Shown here: piece by piece, positions 25,971 to 36,388 of the stretch
Numbering within the stretch: the stretch's first letter is position 1
Layout: the number at the start of each line of letters is the position of its first letter
Assembly: GCA_021773215.1 (NCBI GenBank)
Contig: JAJFKM010000014.1
Coordinates: 1-45,464 of the forward strand
DNA from: Gammaproteobacteria bacterium
GTDB taxonomy: Bacteria; Pseudomonadota; Gammaproteobacteria; Eutrophobiales; Eutrophobiaceae
DNA length: 45,464 nucleotides
Reading direction: 5' to 3'
Translations under genes and position numbers: made by a program
Notes under the pieces: model-generated
Databases searched by the model: none
What the model saw: only the letters and a program-made list of their open reading frames with translations
What the model was told of the DNA's origin: nothing

Positions 25971-27389
25971 TTACTGTAATAATGAAAGTACTAACTGAGG
26001 TTGTGAGTTAGCTTGTGACAAGATTGACACACCTGCTTGTTGCAAGATTTGTCCTTTTGTCAAAGCTGCTGTTTCAGCTGCGAAATCCGCATCCTGAATT
26101 CGACTACGTGCAGCTGATAGGTTTTCTGCGGTAACTGACAGATTACTTACAACAGATTCAAATCGACTTTGTATCGCACCTAATGTTGCACGAGAAGAGT
26201 TGATAGCATCTAGTGCAGCATCAGCAGAAGCGATAGCGGTATTAGCGCCAGCTACGGTTGAGATATCCACCACTGAAATTGCTGTACCACCTGCAGCAGC
26301 TGCTGCAGTTTGGTTGTCAGTAAAACCAACATCCGTTTCTGTCGCACCCGTCAAGGTGATACCTTGGCTACCAGTAGAATCCAATGTAACGGAACTACGT
26401 GTAGTCGCTGCAGTTAGACCTGTTATTGCAGTAGTTGAAGTACCACCAGCATGTGCAATCGTAATGTTTCTGCCATCAGCGGCTGTCAACTGAACTGTTG
26501 TTGCGGTTGCAGCAGAAGCAACTACACCGGTTGTTGCAGAAACAGTATTAACTGCATCTATGATGCCATCACGACGAGTAGCAGCATCAGCATCACCCGC
26601 AACTGCACCAACACTCACACCGTTAACCGTCAAGTCACCCGCTGTAATAGCGGTGAAAGCTGAAGCTGCTGCACCTGTAACACCAGTGGATTGTGCAGTT
26701 GCTGTTACACCAGTACCAGACAGTGCATTGATAGCCGTAGCAATATCTTTAGCATCGTTGTTTGCACCAACGCCACCAGCTTGTTCGCCAAGGCTAATAC
26801 CGTTGATAATCAAATCACCCGCACTAATCGCGTTGGCCGTTACTGCAGTACCAACTATTTGAGATGAGAAACTTGTACCTAGTGAACCTGATCTGGCGCT
26901 ATCAATTGATGAAACAGAAATCGTCTGATTTGCATTAGCACCAACCTGGAATTGCTGTGAAGAAAATGTTCCGTCTAACAGGTTAACGTTGTTAAAGCTG
27001 GTAGTGGTAGCAACACGATCAATTTCAGCGATAAGTTGTGAAGCTTCTGTCTGAAGTGCTGCACGATCAGAGGCACTATTGGTTGCGTTAGCAGACTGAA
27101 TGGCCAACTCACGAATACGTTGTAAGTTGCCTGTAATCGTACCCAAACCACCTTCAGCTGTTTGCGCTAATGAAATACCATCATTCGCATTTCGACCGGC
27201 CTGATTCAATCCACGAATCTGAGCAGTCATCCTGTTAGAAATAGCAAGACCAGCAGCATCATCTTTCGCGCTGTTGATTCGCATACCGGAAGAAAGTCTT
27301 TGTAACGACGTTGCCAAGTTACTACCTGATGTATTCAGGTTGCGTTGTGCATTTAGTGAGGCAACATTAGTATTAATTACTTGTGGCAT
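25971..27389 (-). CDS. fliC: Flagellin FliC
   Basis: This is the filament subunit. The 472-aa protein has the conserved N-terminal D0/D1 block (NTNVASLNAQRNLNTSGSNL, LQRLSSGMRINSAKDDAAGL) and C-terminal block (NLSAARSRIQDADFAAETA, ending LVLSLLQ). The middle is alanine/threonine-rich and carries at least two flagellin hook IN-like repeats (around residues 190-235 and 240-290). Only one flagellin gene is visible here. It has a sigma-28 promoter at 27503-27529 and a leader of about 107 bases. AGGAG lies upstream of the ATG. Confidence 0.98.
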   Translation of the reverse strand: MPQVINTNVASLNAQRNLNTSGSNLATSLQRLSSGMRINSAKDDAAGLAISNRMTAQIRGLNQAGRNANDGISLAQTAEGGLGTITGNLQRIRELAIQSANATNSASDRAALQTEASQLIAEIDRVATTTSFNNVNLLDGTFSSQQFQVGANANQTISVSSIDSARSGSLGTSFSSQIVGTAVTANAISAGDLIINGISLGEQAGGVGANNDAKDIATAINALSGTGVTATAQSTGVTGAAASAFTAITAGDLTVNGVSVGAVAGDADAATRRDGIIDAVNTVSATTGVVASAATATTVQLTAADGRNITIAHAGGTSTTAITGLTAATTRSSVTLDSTGSQGITLTGATETDVGFTDNQTAAAAAGGTAISVVDISTVAGANTAIASADAALDAINSSRATLGAIQSRFESVVSNLSVTAENLSAARSRIQDADFAAETAALTKGQILQQAGVSILSQANSQPQLVLSLLQ

Positions 27390-27502
27390 AATTTTGCTCC
27401 TATAAAAATCCTGTCGCTATTTAGTTGTACAACAGAATCAAAGGTTATTCTCTAGCAGATATATCAATTCAAGAGATCGATATTCACTGCTTCCGATTAA
27501 GG

Positions 27503-27529
27503 TTATCGGGTGGGCAAATAAAAACTTTA
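27503..27529 (-). promoter_or_regulatory. Sigma-28 (FliA) promoter of fliC
   Basis: On the minus strand the -35 is TAAAGTTT, the spacer is 11 bases, and the -10 is CCCGATAA. Against TAAAGTTT-N11-GCCGATAA only one base differs. The start is expected near 27495. Confidence 0.88.
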
Positions 27530-27570
27530 GCTCAATTTGGCTTTATTTGAAGTGGAATTTGATTGGTTCG

Positions 27571-27605
27571 CAAGACCATGTAATTTATAATAAATTTTGG
27601 TCTTG
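27571..27605. terminator. Hairpin between flgL and fliC
   Basis: CAAGACCA and TGGTCTTG form an 8-bp outer stem. AATTTAT and ATAAATT form an inner 7-bp stem, with small bulges between them. It lies just downstream of flgL and upstream of the fliC promoter. No T run follows on the minus strand, so it is either a factor-dependent end of the flg operon or an insulator before fliC. Confidence 0.48.
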
Positions 27606-27635
27606 ATCGAGATGAATCTAAGAATAATAATTCGA

Positions 27636-28850
27636 TTATCGAATGTGATCAAAAAGTGATAGGCCCTGGATACGGGTATAGGTGGTTTGTGCAGCCTCTA
27701 ATGAGATCAATCGTGATTGCAATTCAACTGCTGCTTCTGCGATATCAAGATCCCTCACCTTAGATAGGGTTGACGCTAATTCAATCTTGAATCCCTCGTT
27801 GACATTAATCTGATCATCTATCGTTTTGAGTCTTGCACCGACGCTCGTACGAACTCGTGTTATATTTTCAAAGGCGAGATCTATTTCACTTAATGCTGGG
27901 TTGATTAAGTTAAGAATATCGGATTGCCCGGCTGGACTTGAGGTTGTAGTTTCCAATGCTGTGACCAGATTTTGAACAGAAGAAAACATGTCCTGTGTGG
28001 TACTCGGAGAGATGGTAAACGTATCACCAACAGCAGGCGTTCCTGTTATACCCGTTTGTATGCCGTTAAACTGAATCGTACCGCCGTCGGAAAATGCTGT
28101 TCCTGCTGTAACCACAACACCACTAGTAGCTCCAGTTACACCATATGTCAGGTTTCCCGGCGCACCGCCTATAGTGATCGTATAAGTATCAGAAACATAA
28201 GTCGTTGGATCGACAACTTGTCCAACATCGAACACACCGGCACCAGCATTTAAGGTATTAGCATTCGTCTGGAATGTACCATTACCATTCTTTACATTAA
28301 CAAAGACATCATTCCCCGAATCACTATCCATCATTTGGCGTCCAGATGATATCTGTAATGCGCGCTGACCTTGATCACCACTATAAATAAAAGTGCCGTC
28401 TGCAGCTTCAGTAAACGGTTTTGTAGTTACTTTGTAACCAGAAAAAAGATATTCCTGATTAGCATCTTTGGTATTGGCCAAACTCACTATTTCATTTAAT
28501 CTCTCACGCACTTCTTGCGCCAAGGCTTTACGATCCGTATTGCCTATCGTTGCATTAGTACCTTGAATGGCTATTTCTCTTATTCGAATTAATGAATCCT
28601 GCACGCTGTCCAGAGTGGATTCTTCGAGGGTCAATCTATTTAAAGCGTTATTCGCATTACGTTGATATTGATTAGTCACAGAAAGCGCCGATTCCAGCCG
28701 TAATATCTGAGCTGCACCCGTTGGATCATCTGATGGTCTGAGCAACCGTCTCCCCGAAGATATCTGCTCTTGTATATCTGCCAGGCGAGCCTGTTGTTCG
28801 AGAATACTCGTTAGTCCACGTTGGGTAAAATAGGCTGTTGAAACTCGCAT
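27636..28850 (-). CDS. flgL: Flagellar hook-filament junction protein FlgL
   Basis: FlgL is the second junction protein, lying between FlgK and the filament. The 404-aa protein has flagellin-like N- and C-terminal helices: QARLADIQEQISSGRRLLRP near residue 21 and RDLDIAEAAVELQSRLISLE near the end. The glycine-threonine-rich centre is beta-rich. It begins 9 bases after flgK, with AGGG upstream. A palindrome overlaps its stop codon (TTCGATTATCGAA). Confidence 0.95.
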   Translation of the reverse strand: MRVSTAYFTQRGLTSILEQQARLADIQEQISSGRRLLRPSDDPTGAAQILRLESALSVTNQYQRNANNALNRLTLEESTLDSVQDSLIRIREIAIQGTNATIGNTDRKALAQEVRERLNEIVSLANTKDANQEYLFSGYKVTTKPFTEAADGTFIYSGDQGQRALQISSGRQMMDSDSGNDVFVNVKNGNGTFQTNANTLNAGAGVFDVGQVVDPTTYVSDTYTITIGGAPGNLTYGVTGATSGVVVTAGTAFSDGGTIQFNGIQTGITGTPAVGDTFTISPSTTQDMFSSVQNLVTALETTTSSPAGQSDILNLINPALSEIDLAFENITRVRTSVGARLKTIDDQINVNEGFKIELASTLSKVRDLDIAEAAVELQSRLISLEAAQTTYTRIQGLSLFDHIR

Positions 28851-28859
28851 AATTAATCC

Positions 28860-30791
28860 CTATCGGAAAGCGTTCATTAATGAATTAAACAAGTCATCAG
28901 CAACGCTAATCATTTGTGCAGCAGCAGAGTAAGACTGTTGAAACTTCAACATGTTAGCCGCTTCTTCATCCAGATTAACACCCGAAACACTCTCTCTGGC
29001 TTCTATAGTTTGTTCCTTTAATACTTCTAAGGCCTCACTACTTATCTCTGATTGACGCGTGGTCGATCCAACACCGGCGACCAATTGTCCATAGGTATCT
29101 TGATAGCTTGCTGAACCATTTAATAACAATCGATTTGATTGTAAATCGCTAAGTAATAATCCATTTCTATTATCACCATCAGCGCCGGTATTGTTTTGGA
29201 TTAAAAACCCATCACCATCTTCAGGAAAGCCCGAAACGGTGAATGTCGCATTACCAGCAGCGGCAATAGTAAATTGTACTCCTGCATTATCAGTAGCAGG
29301 AGTGTAGGCCAGTGTTCCACCAGGTGGTGCAGAAATATCAAATCGATTATTTGTTGCATCAAAGGTCAATGTAATATTTGAAGCCAACGGAACACCAGTC
29401 GTAGAGGAGATATTCACATCTGTAATTGCTGCATTACCGATATTGGTTGGTACCCCAGAAGCGTTGGTAGCAACACCCCCCTTTAAAGGTCCCGCAACGG
29501 CTACTTTTCTTGGGTCAGAAATCAAAACAGAGATATCACTGGCGCCATTTACCGTTGGACGAATGACATATTGATCACCTGCTGTGGCACCAGCAGTAAT
29601 ATTCATTGTAAAACCATCGACAGCGGGTGTTGTATAGGGTGAAACACCACCTGTGTCGATTGCCGTCGTTGTAGCATCACTCAAACGAATTAATGTATAA
29701 CTATTACCACCGTTAAACGTTAAATTATAATCGCTATCCGAAAGTGTTGACGGATCGGTTATTACCGATGTCACATTATTGGGTGCAGAACCTAAAGCAG
29801 CGACACGGGGTGTGCCTACATTAAAGAAGGCGGTATTAACATCACCGTCCAGACTTGCACCTAATCGATGTTGATCATTAAACGTCTCTGCCACGCCAAT
29901 GGCTAATCTGCCCAAGGCATTCTTTGCAGGCTCCAGCATTTGCGTCTGGAAATTAATTTGTCCTCCCAGAGAACCGCCGTTGATACTGTCTGTAATGATG
30001 CTGGAACTAAATTGGTTAGCCAAAGACACTTCATAATGACCTTCATATGTTTCAGTTATAGCTAGTGAACTGGCAGTTTTACCAATCACAAGTGGTTGCC
30101 CTTTACCTATAAACACATTCAGGGAGCCGTCATTTTGTTCAACCGTATTAACCGATACCAACTCTGCCAAATCCAGAATTAATACCTCACGCTGGTCCAG
30201 TAAATCATTTGGCGGCGCACCGCCGGCAAGGCCGGTTGCCTCAACAATTTGTGAATTAATATCAGATATAGATTTAGCGATTGTATTTATATCGCTGACA
30301 TTATCACTAAGCTGAATTTTTACTTCATCAACAAGATCTGACAATCGATTATCGAGAAACTGAAATCGTTCAGCTAACGATTCAGCCTCGCTGATCATGA
30401 CCTGTCTCGCTGTTGCTGATGAAGGTAAATCATTCACATCCTGAATTGCAGAAAAGAAATTTTGTAAACTAGGACTTAAACCTGTTTCTGCATCAGCCAA
30501 CATATTGTCAACTCGACTGGCTAATGTTAAAAATGAATTAATCTCACTTGAGCTACTCGTACTTGTTCTTAGCTGAGTTGTTATAAACTGATCGGTAATT
30601 CGCGTAATACTCGAGGTCTCGGCGCCACTACCAATATAACCCGCCCCTACAAACTGTGGTTCACGTGCTACTAAGTTAACCCGTTGTCGACTATATCCTT
30701 CAGTATGAACATTAGAAATATTATGACTGACTGTCGCCAGACTGCGCTGCGATGCTAGAAGGCCACTAATTGCTGAATTTAATATCGACAT
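28860..30791 (-). CDS. flgK: Flagellar hook-filament junction protein FlgK
   Basis: FlgK is the first junction protein on the hook tip. At 643 aa it is on the long side because of a variable Thr/Ala/Gly-rich middle (about 320-560). The N-terminus has LASQRSLATVSHNISNVHTE, typical of rod-hook family proteins. The C-terminus has SGVNLDEEAANMLKFQQSYS. No strong ribosome binding site is visible before the ATG at 30791. It lies between flgJ and flgL. Confidence 0.96.
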   Translation of the reverse strand: MSILNSAISGLLASQRSLATVSHNISNVHTEGYSRQRVNLVAREPQFVGAGYIGSGAETSSITRITDQFITTQLRTSTSSSSEINSFLTLASRVDNMLADAETGLSPSLQNFFSAIQDVNDLPSSATARQVMISEAESLAERFQFLDNRLSDLVDEVKIQLSDNVSDINTIAKSISDINSQIVEATGLAGGAPPNDLLDQREVLILDLAELVSVNTVEQNDGSLNVFIGKGQPLVIGKTASSLAITETYEGHYEVSLANQFSSSIITDSINGGSLGGQINFQTQMLEPAKNALGRLAIGVAETFNDQHRLGASLDGDVNTAFFNVGTPRVAALGSAPNNVTSVITDPSTLSDSDYNLTFNGGNSYTLIRLSDATTTAIDTGGVSPYTTPAVDGFTMNITAGATAGDQYVIRPTVNGASDISVLISDPRKVAVAGPLKGGVATNASGVPTNIGNAAITDVNISSTTGVPLASNITLTFDATNNRFDISAPPGGTLAYTPATDNAGVQFTIAAAGNATFTVSGFPEDGDGFLIQNNTGADGDNRNGLLLSDLQSNRLLLNGSASYQDTYGQLVAGVGSTTRQSEISSEALEVLKEQTIEARESVSGVNLDEEAANMLKFQQSYSAAAQMISVADDLFNSLMNAFR

Positions 30792-30814
30792 GGTTTTTTA
30801 TTTATATCCGATCT

Positions 30815-31681
30815 CTAAATTGCTTCGCGATTAACAATGTCCATCACCTTTTCGGCATATTTAGGGTCAGTTGCATAACCCGCATCCTGTAATGCTTTAA
30901 TATATCCTTCCCCATCACCACTTTTCTGTAACGCAGTATGGTACCTATTATTAGACTTTATGAAATCCACATAATCATCGAAACTTTGTTTGTAAGATTC
31001 ATACACTCTGAAACTAGAAACTTCGCGTTTTGCATTACCATTAACATATTCAAGAGAACTGACATGTGCATGTTGCCCATCCCATTGCTCGTTTGCTTTT
31101 ATGCCAAATAAATTATGACTGCTTTGACCATCCTGATGCTGAATGACTTTATTACCCCAGCCTGTTTCCAAAGCCGATTGTGCCAACAGAATATTTGCTG
31201 GAACGCCTAACTTACTAGCAGCATCTTCGGCATAAGGGCGCATTGTTTTAATATAGTCTTTTGGCGTCTCGAAATTATTTTCTTTCAATTGAATGTCGCT
31301 CGACATCTTTAACATCGGTCGATCAAGATTAGTTCTCTGAGGCAGAGGGTTTAACTTTACTGATTTTTCATTTTGTTTAACAGTGTGTTGCAACTGCCTG
31401 ATAATACTGTCTGCTATACCAACGGTTCTTTTATCAGCAAGGTCCAGAGATAACTGTTGATCCATCATGTCTTGATAGAGTCGCGATTGATCAGAATCAA
31501 ACATTCCTTCACCCAAACTGGCATCACGCATTTGTTTTAACATCATCTTCAAGAAAAAAGCTTCAAATTGATTGGCCACTTCTTCAAGTGCTTCAGGAGT
31601 AGCATTCTTGGCGGCAAGCTTGAGCTTATGCAAACCACTAAATTCAGTATAAATTTTTGCGCTAGAGAGATCGGTTTCCAT
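30815..31681 (-). CDS. flgJ: Rod cap and peptidoglycan hydrolase FlgJ
   Basis: FlgJ caps the growing rod and opens the peptidoglycan for it. The 288-aa protein has the N-terminal rod-capping domain (about 25-110, with EEVANQFEAFFLKMMLKQMR). The C-terminal glucosaminidase/muramidase domain (about 140-285) has the catalytic glutamate in LLAQSALETGWG. So this is the two-domain form usual in beta- and gammaproteobacteria. It lies 21 bases after flgI. Confidence 0.96.
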   Translation of the reverse strand: METDLSSAKIYTEFSGLHKLKLAAKNATPEALEEVANQFEAFFLKMMLKQMRDASLGEGMFDSDQSRLYQDMMDQQLSLDLADKRTVGIADSIIRQLQHTVKQNEKSVKLNPLPQRTNLDRPMLKMSSDIQLKENNFETPKDYIKTMRPYAEDAASKLGVPANILLAQSALETGWGNKVIQHQDGQSSHNLFGIKANEQWDGQHAHVSSLEYVNGNAKREVSSFRVYESYKQSFDDYVDFIKSNNRYHTALQKSGDGEGYIKALQDAGYATDPKYAEKVMDIVNREAI

Positions 31682-31701
31682 TTCGTTTATCTTATGCCCT
31701 A

Positions 31702-32805
31702 TTAAATAATAATAAGTTGCGCACGAAGTGCACCGGCTTCTTTTAATGCTTCAAGTATTGCTACCAGATCACCCGGTGCTGCACCAACCTGATTAACCGC
31801 TCGAACTACATCGTCTAAAGACACCCCTGGATTAAACAGAAACATACGATTATCTTCCTGTTCAACAGATATATCTGATGATGGAATTATCGCTGTTGTA
31901 CCATCAGAGAATGCGCCAGGCTGACTAATAATAGGATTCTCAGTAATCGTAACAACCAAACTACCATGAGATACAGCTGCTTCATCAACAGTGACATGTT
32001 GACTAATAACAACCGTGCCTGTTCTAGAATTGATAATCACGCGTGCCGCAGCAGACCCGGGTTCAAAGGTAATATTTTCGACTAATGATGTGAAGGCGAC
32101 ACGTTGAGAGTAATCTACTGGTGCTGTTACTTTCACAGATGTACCATCGAGCGCTTTCGCAGTACCCAATCCTATCCACTCATTTATGGCATCTGACATA
32201 CGGTTTGCCGTCGTGAAGTCTGCTTTATGTAAATTTAATACAATTGAATCTGACAATCCAAATGAAGTCGGCACCGATCTTTCAACAATTGCACCATTTG
32301 GGATGCGACCAGCACTCGGAACATTGACAGAGATACTGGAACCATCATCTGTTGCGACACCAAAACCACCAACGACAACGTTTCCTTGCGCAATCGCATA
32401 AACATTTCCATCAATACCTTTTAATGGTGCCATTAATAAACTACCACCACGTAAGCTCTTGGCATTACCTAATGATGAAACAGTTATATCGATGTTTTGC
32501 CCTGGCTTAATAAAGGGTGGAAGCATGGCATGAAGAACGACAGCCGCAACATTCTTTAACTGCGGATTAGTACCGGCAGGTAATGAAATGCCAAACTGTT
32601 TCAACATGCTATCCAAACTCTGAATAGTAAACGGTGTTTGTGTTGTTTGATCACCAGTGCCATCCAGTCCTACCACTAGGCCATAGCCAATCAACTGGTT
32701 TTCTCGTACGCCCGCTATGTTTGCAAGATCTTTGATTCGTTCTGCATATAACAGCGTTGAATTAAATAAACAAAAAACTAATAAAATTATTTTTAGTAAA
32801 TTCAT
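31702..32805 (-). CDS. flgI: Flagellar P-ring protein FlgI
   Basis: FlgI forms the P ring in the peptidoglycan layer. The 367-aa protein has a cleavable signal peptide ([20 protein letters not shown]). The mature protein starts [20 protein letters not shown], and family blocks [19 protein letters not shown] and [20 protein letters not shown] follow. ATG at 32805 has GAGGGG 6 bases upstream. It starts 10 bases after the flgH stop. Confidence 0.97.
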   Translation of the reverse strand: MNLLKIILLVFCLFNSTLLYAERIKDLANIAGVRENQLIGYGLVVGLDGTGDQTTQTPFTIQSLDSMLKQFGISLPAGTNPQLKNVAAVVLHAMLPPFIKPGQNIDITVSSLGNAKSLRGGSLLMAPLKGIDGNVYAIAQGNVVVGGFGVATDDGSSISVNVPSAGRIPNGAIVERSVPTSFGLSDSIVLNLHKADFTTANRMSDAINEWIGLGTAKALDGTSVKVTAPVDYSQRVAFTSLVENITFEPGSAAARVIINSRTGTVVISQHVTVDEAAVSHGSLVVTITENPIISQPGAFSDGTTAIIPSSDISVEQEDNRMFLFNPGVSLDDVVRAVNQVGAAPGDLVAILEALKEAGALRAQLIII

Positions 32806-32815
32806 CTGTTACCCC

Positions 32816-33541
32816 TCAATAAGGCATAAAGGGGCCAGCAAAAAAACGTGCTAACCAACCAATTATGCTGGAATCAGCGACAGCACCTTCACCGATGTAA
32901 TTAATCGTCGCATCAGCTACCTGCGTTGATAAGACTGAATTATCGGCCAAGACATCGACTGGACGAATGATGCCCGAAAGTTGTACATATTCGACGCCAT
33001 TATTTAGGGTGACACGTTTCTCACCGCGAACAATCAGGTTACCATTAGGTAACACTTCAATAACTGAGACCGGGATACTACCGGTCAATGCATTTTGCTG
33101 AGCTGTTGAACCAGAACCATCAAATTCATGATCTGAACTTAAACTGGAAGCGAGACTTAGATCTTGTGTTCTATCCAATGGTAAAAATTTTGGAACATTA
33201 AATTCGGGACTGGCACCTAAGATAGTCGGATTCGTTATGGTACTCGTGTTAGCTTTATCAATTTCCGTTGATGACGATTTATTGGCGTTTGTCGCTTCAG
33301 CCAATCTAACCGTCAAAATATCGCCAACCCTGCGTGCCTTTAGATCTTCAAATAAGCGCACATCAAATCCCGGTTTATAAATACCCCCATTTGATTGTGG
33401 CTGCACTGGCGGCAAAGGTGGTCGTACAGCGGCAAATGCCGGGTCGCGTTTTGCCATATCCTGACAACCAGAAATCAATAATAAAATTCCTATCATCATG
33501 ATAACTTTAGAAATATTTAACTCATCCAAATATTCATTCAT
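32816..33541 (-). CDS. flgH: Flagellar L-ring lipoprotein FlgH
   Basis: FlgH forms the L ring in the outer membrane. The 241-aa protein has a lipoprotein signal with lipobox LISGC, so the mature N-terminus would be the cysteine at about residue 26. Family blocks YKPGFDVRLFEDLKARRVGD and NGNLIVRGEKRVTLNNG are present. The N-terminal 14 residues before the hydrophobic core are longer than usual; an ATG at codon 15 is an alternative. It lies 15 bases after flgG. Confidence 0.95.
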   Translation of the reverse strand: MNEYLDELNISKVIMMIGILLLISGCQDMAKRDPAFAAVRPPLPPVQPQSNGGIYKPGFDVRLFEDLKARRVGDILTVRLAEATNANKSSSTEIDKANTSTITNPTILGASPEFNVPKFLPLDRTQDLSLASSLSSDHEFDGSGSTAQQNALTGSIPVSVIEVLPNGNLIVRGEKRVTLNNGVEYVQLSGIIRPVDVLADNSVLSTQVADATINYIGEGAVADSSIIGWLARFFAGPFMPY

Positions 33542-33556
33542 TACTTGTTACCCGCT

Positions 33557-34342
33557 TTAAAGATTGTTACTAGCGTACTGCAACATTTGATCCGAAGTTG
33601 ATATTGCCTTTGAATTCATTTCATAAGCACGTTGGGTTTCGATCATGTTGACCAGTTCCGAGACAACATTAACATTCGAACTCTCTAGTGAACCCTGTAC
33701 AGTTCTCCCCAACCCGGTCAAGCCTGGCGTGCCCGCTGTGGCCGAACCACTAGCTGCTGTTTCTTTTAATAAATTATCTCCAATGGGTTGCAATCCTGCC
33801 GGGTTTATAAAGTCAGTGAGTTGAATTGATCCGACCTGAGTTGGAGATGTACTACCTGCAGCCAAAACACTTACAACACCATCTTCTCCAATGGTCATAC
33901 TTTGCGTATTGGCAGGTATAGTAATTTGCGGTTGCAAAATAAAACCATTAGACGTGACCATTTGCCCTTGTGAATCAAGTTGAAACGTACCATCTCGAGT
34001 ATAAGCAGTACCACCATCCGGCATTAGAATTTCAAAAAAACCTTTGCCTGTAATACCAATATCTAATGGGTTCTCTGTTTGAATAATGTTGCCCTGACTG
34101 TAAAACTTTTGCGTCGACATGGTCCTCACGCCGGTACCCACCATTAAGCCAGAGGGTATTTCTGTATTTTGTGATGACTGCGCACCAGGTTGTCTGACTG
34201 TTTGGTACAACAAGTCATTAAAAACCGGTCGCGAATATTTATAGCCTGTTGTATTTACATTGGCGAGGTTATTTGAAATTACCGCCATTCGGGTTTGTTG
34301 CGCATCTAGCCCTGTTTTTGCAATCCATAGTGCTTGAGTCAT
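33557..34342 (-). CDS. flgG: Flagellar distal rod protein FlgG
   Basis: FlgG builds the distal rod. The 261-aa length is typical. The N-terminus has [15 protein letters not shown] and [16 protein letters not shown], and the C-terminus has [20 protein letters not shown] and [14 protein letters not shown]. The [20 protein letters not shown] segment is specific to FlgG within this family. ATG has GGAG 8 bases upstream. Confidence 0.97.
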   Translation of the reverse strand: MTQALWIAKTGLDAQQTRMAVISNNLANVNTTGYKYSRPVFNDLLYQTVRQPGAQSSQNTEIPSGLMVGTGVRTMSTQKFYSQGNIIQTENPLDIGITGKGFFEILMPDGGTAYTRDGTFQLDSQGQMVTSNGFILQPQITIPANTQSMTIGEDGVVSVLAAGSTSPTQVGSIQLTDFINPAGLQPIGDNLLKETAASGSATAGTPGLTGLGRTVQGSLESSNVNVVSELVNMIETQRAYEMNSKAISTSDQMLQYASNNL

Positions 34343-34383
34343 TATTGTTTCTCCAACTCGTTTAAACTTTGATTATTCATAAA

Positions 34384-35124
34384 TTAATTAAGTGCGAGAA
34401 TTCGTGTTCCCACTTCGTCATTTTCTTTTGCAGCCGTCATTGCTTTAATGTCCATTTCAAAACGGCGTGAGTGTTCTATCATTCGTGCCATAGCACCGAC
34501 CATATTGACATTGCTGGTTTCTAATGATTCTGGCGCGACACGAACGCTAGCGTCAATATTGGCTTGTGAACCATCACGTAAGCGAAACAATCCATCTGCT
34601 GATTTAACAAGATCCGAAACAGGCGGGTTAACTAATTTGATACGGTCAACAACTGCTAAGGTCTTTTCATCTTGTCCCGCAGGACGAATGCTAATAGTGC
34701 CATCACTACCTATCACAGCTTCTTCCGAAGGTGGCATAGCAATAGGGCCACCATTGCCATAAACTAGAAGACCATTTCCATTTTCCAAGAGTCCTGCATT
34801 GTTCAAACGTAAATCACCGCGGCGTGAGTAAGCTTCTGATCCATCAGGTGCCTGAACAGCAACCCAACCGTCTCCATTTATTGCGAAGTCGAGAGGATTA
34901 CCTGTTTTATAGATGGTGCCATCCGTAAAGTCGATACCAGGTCTTTCAGACATGGCATAGACTCTTGAAGGATGTCCATCACCAAATACTGGCATGCTCC
35001 TAAACTGCTCTAGGTCAGATTTAAATCCAGGCATCTCAGAATTTGAAAGATTGCTAGAAATTGTTGCCTGACTCAGCATGGTGTTAGTTGCCGCCGTCAT
35101 TGAAAGATAGAGTAATTTATCCAT
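34384..35124 (-). CDS. flgF: Flagellar proximal rod protein FlgF
   Basis: FlgF is a rod protein related to FlgG. The 246-aa protein has the shared N-terminal block (TAATNTMLSQATISSNLSNS) and C-terminal block (ETSNVNMVGAMARMIEHSRR), and a middle with GNPLDFAINGDGWVAVQAPD. It is placed between flgE and flgG, with AGGA 7 bases before the ATG. Confidence 0.96.
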   Translation of the reverse strand: MDKLLYLSMTAATNTMLSQATISSNLSNSEMPGFKSDLEQFRSMPVFGDGHPSRVYAMSERPGIDFTDGTIYKTGNPLDFAINGDGWVAVQAPDGSEAYSRRGDLRLNNAGLLENGNGLLVYGNGGPIAMPPSEEAVIGSDGTISIRPAGQDEKTLAVVDRIKLVNPPVSDLVKSADGLFRLRDGSQANIDASVRVAPESLETSNVNMVGAMARMIEHSRRFEMDIKAMTAAKENDEVGTRILALN

Positions 35125-35139
35125 GTCTTAATCCTTTTC

Positions 35140-36354
35140 TTATCTCAGATTAATAATTGATTGAGTGACTGTGTCAGAGGTACTAATCACTTCTGCATTC
35201 GCCTGGAATGAACGCTGTGCAATGATCATATTCACCAGCTCTTCAGATAAATCAGTATTCGATTGTTCTAATGCGCCCGCCTGAATTAATCCCAGACTTG
35301 CTGTCCCGGGCGAGCCCAATGTTACTGCACCCGATGAAAATGTTTCACCCCAGGAGGTATCGCTCACAGGTTGCAAGCCTTGTACATTAGCAAAATTAGC
35401 CAATGCGATTTGACCCTGGACACTGGATTGACCGTTGGTGAAACGGGCAAAGATGATGCCTTCACTATCGATATCCAGACCACTAAGTCGGCCAGTAGTA
35501 AAACCATCCTGAGCCAATGCATTGACAGAAAAAGAACTACCATATTGAGTAGTTGCAGAATAATCTTGCGCCAATGTCATCGCTGCACCACCACCAGTAG
35601 GTGTGAACGATGGTGTCGTTGTAACGCCACTCGCCGGTGCGGTTAATGCACCACCAGAAGAAAAGTTTAATGCATCCGGACCATCAACTTGAGTGCCATC
35701 AACGAAAGTATAACTCTGCCATTGGTTGGCCGTTGCTGTTTTAACATAGTACATCGATGCTAAATGAGAATTACCCAAACTATCAAAAATCGTTGTCGAC
35801 GTTGAATGATTGAATGAATTCGGATTCGTAGCATCAAATACACCTACTGCGGGTACGCCTTGTGCTGCATCTAAATTTAAATCAATAGTCATATTGGCAC
35901 TCGCTTGAGGTGCGATGTTTGATGAATTAACTTGTATCGGTCCTGCAGCACCGGTTATGTTGCCACTGGCGTCAGCCCCAAAGGCAATCAGGTTTTGGCC
36001 TTGCGCATTAGCTAGAAAACCATTTTGATCAACGCCAAAGGCACCATTACGAGAATAGATTTGCGTACCACCATCATCCAGGATAAAAAATCCACTGCCA
36101 TTAATCGCCATATCAAGGTTATTGTCCGTAAATGCAACATTACCTTGCGTAAATTGTTGTTTGATTGCAGAAAGACGCACACCACTACCCGGCGTACTAC
36201 CGCTACCACCAACTCCAGCTACGGCAAATACATCAACAAATTCAGCACGTGATTTCTTAAAACCGGTTGTATTTGAGTTAGCGATATTATTACCGATCAC
36301 ATCTAACTCACCTGAGGCTGCTTTTAATCCACTAATTGCTACTCTAAATGCCAT
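35140..36354 (-). CDS. flgE: Flagellar hook protein FlgE
   Basis: FlgE is the hook subunit. The 404-aa protein has NNIANSNTTGFKKSRAEFVD at the N-terminus, which includes the FlgE-type gap loop. The Ala/Gly/Thr-rich middle contains NHSTSTTIFDSLGNSHLASM, a FlgE-typical block. The C-terminus has SNTDLSEELVNMIIAQRSFQ. ATG has GGAG 7 bases upstream. It lies 34 bases after flgD. Confidence 0.97.
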   Translation of the reverse strand: MAFRVAISGLKAASGELDVIGNNIANSNTTGFKKSRAEFVDVFAVAGVGGSGSTPGSGVRLSAIKQQFTQGNVAFTDNNLDMAINGSGFFILDDGGTQIYSRNGAFGVDQNGFLANAQGQNLIAFGADASGNITGAAGPIQVNSSNIAPQASANMTIDLNLDAAQGVPAVGVFDATNPNSFNHSTSTTIFDSLGNSHLASMYYVKTATANQWQSYTFVDGTQVDGPDALNFSSGGALTAPASGVTTTPSFTPTGGGAAMTLAQDYSATTQYGSSFSVNALAQDGFTTGRLSGLDIDSEGIIFARFTNGQSSVQGQIALANFANVQGLQPVSDTSWGETFSSGAVTLGSPGTASLGLIQAGALEQSNTDLSEELVNMIIAQRSFQANAEVISTSDTVTQSIINLR

Positions 36355-36388
36355 TTTGATTCTCCTGACGAATATCTACGTCATTAAG

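Noticed and set aside
26200-26862. Long plus-strand frames inside fliC
   Set aside because: They are antisense shadows of the repetitive Ala/Thr-rich flagellin codons, without start signals.
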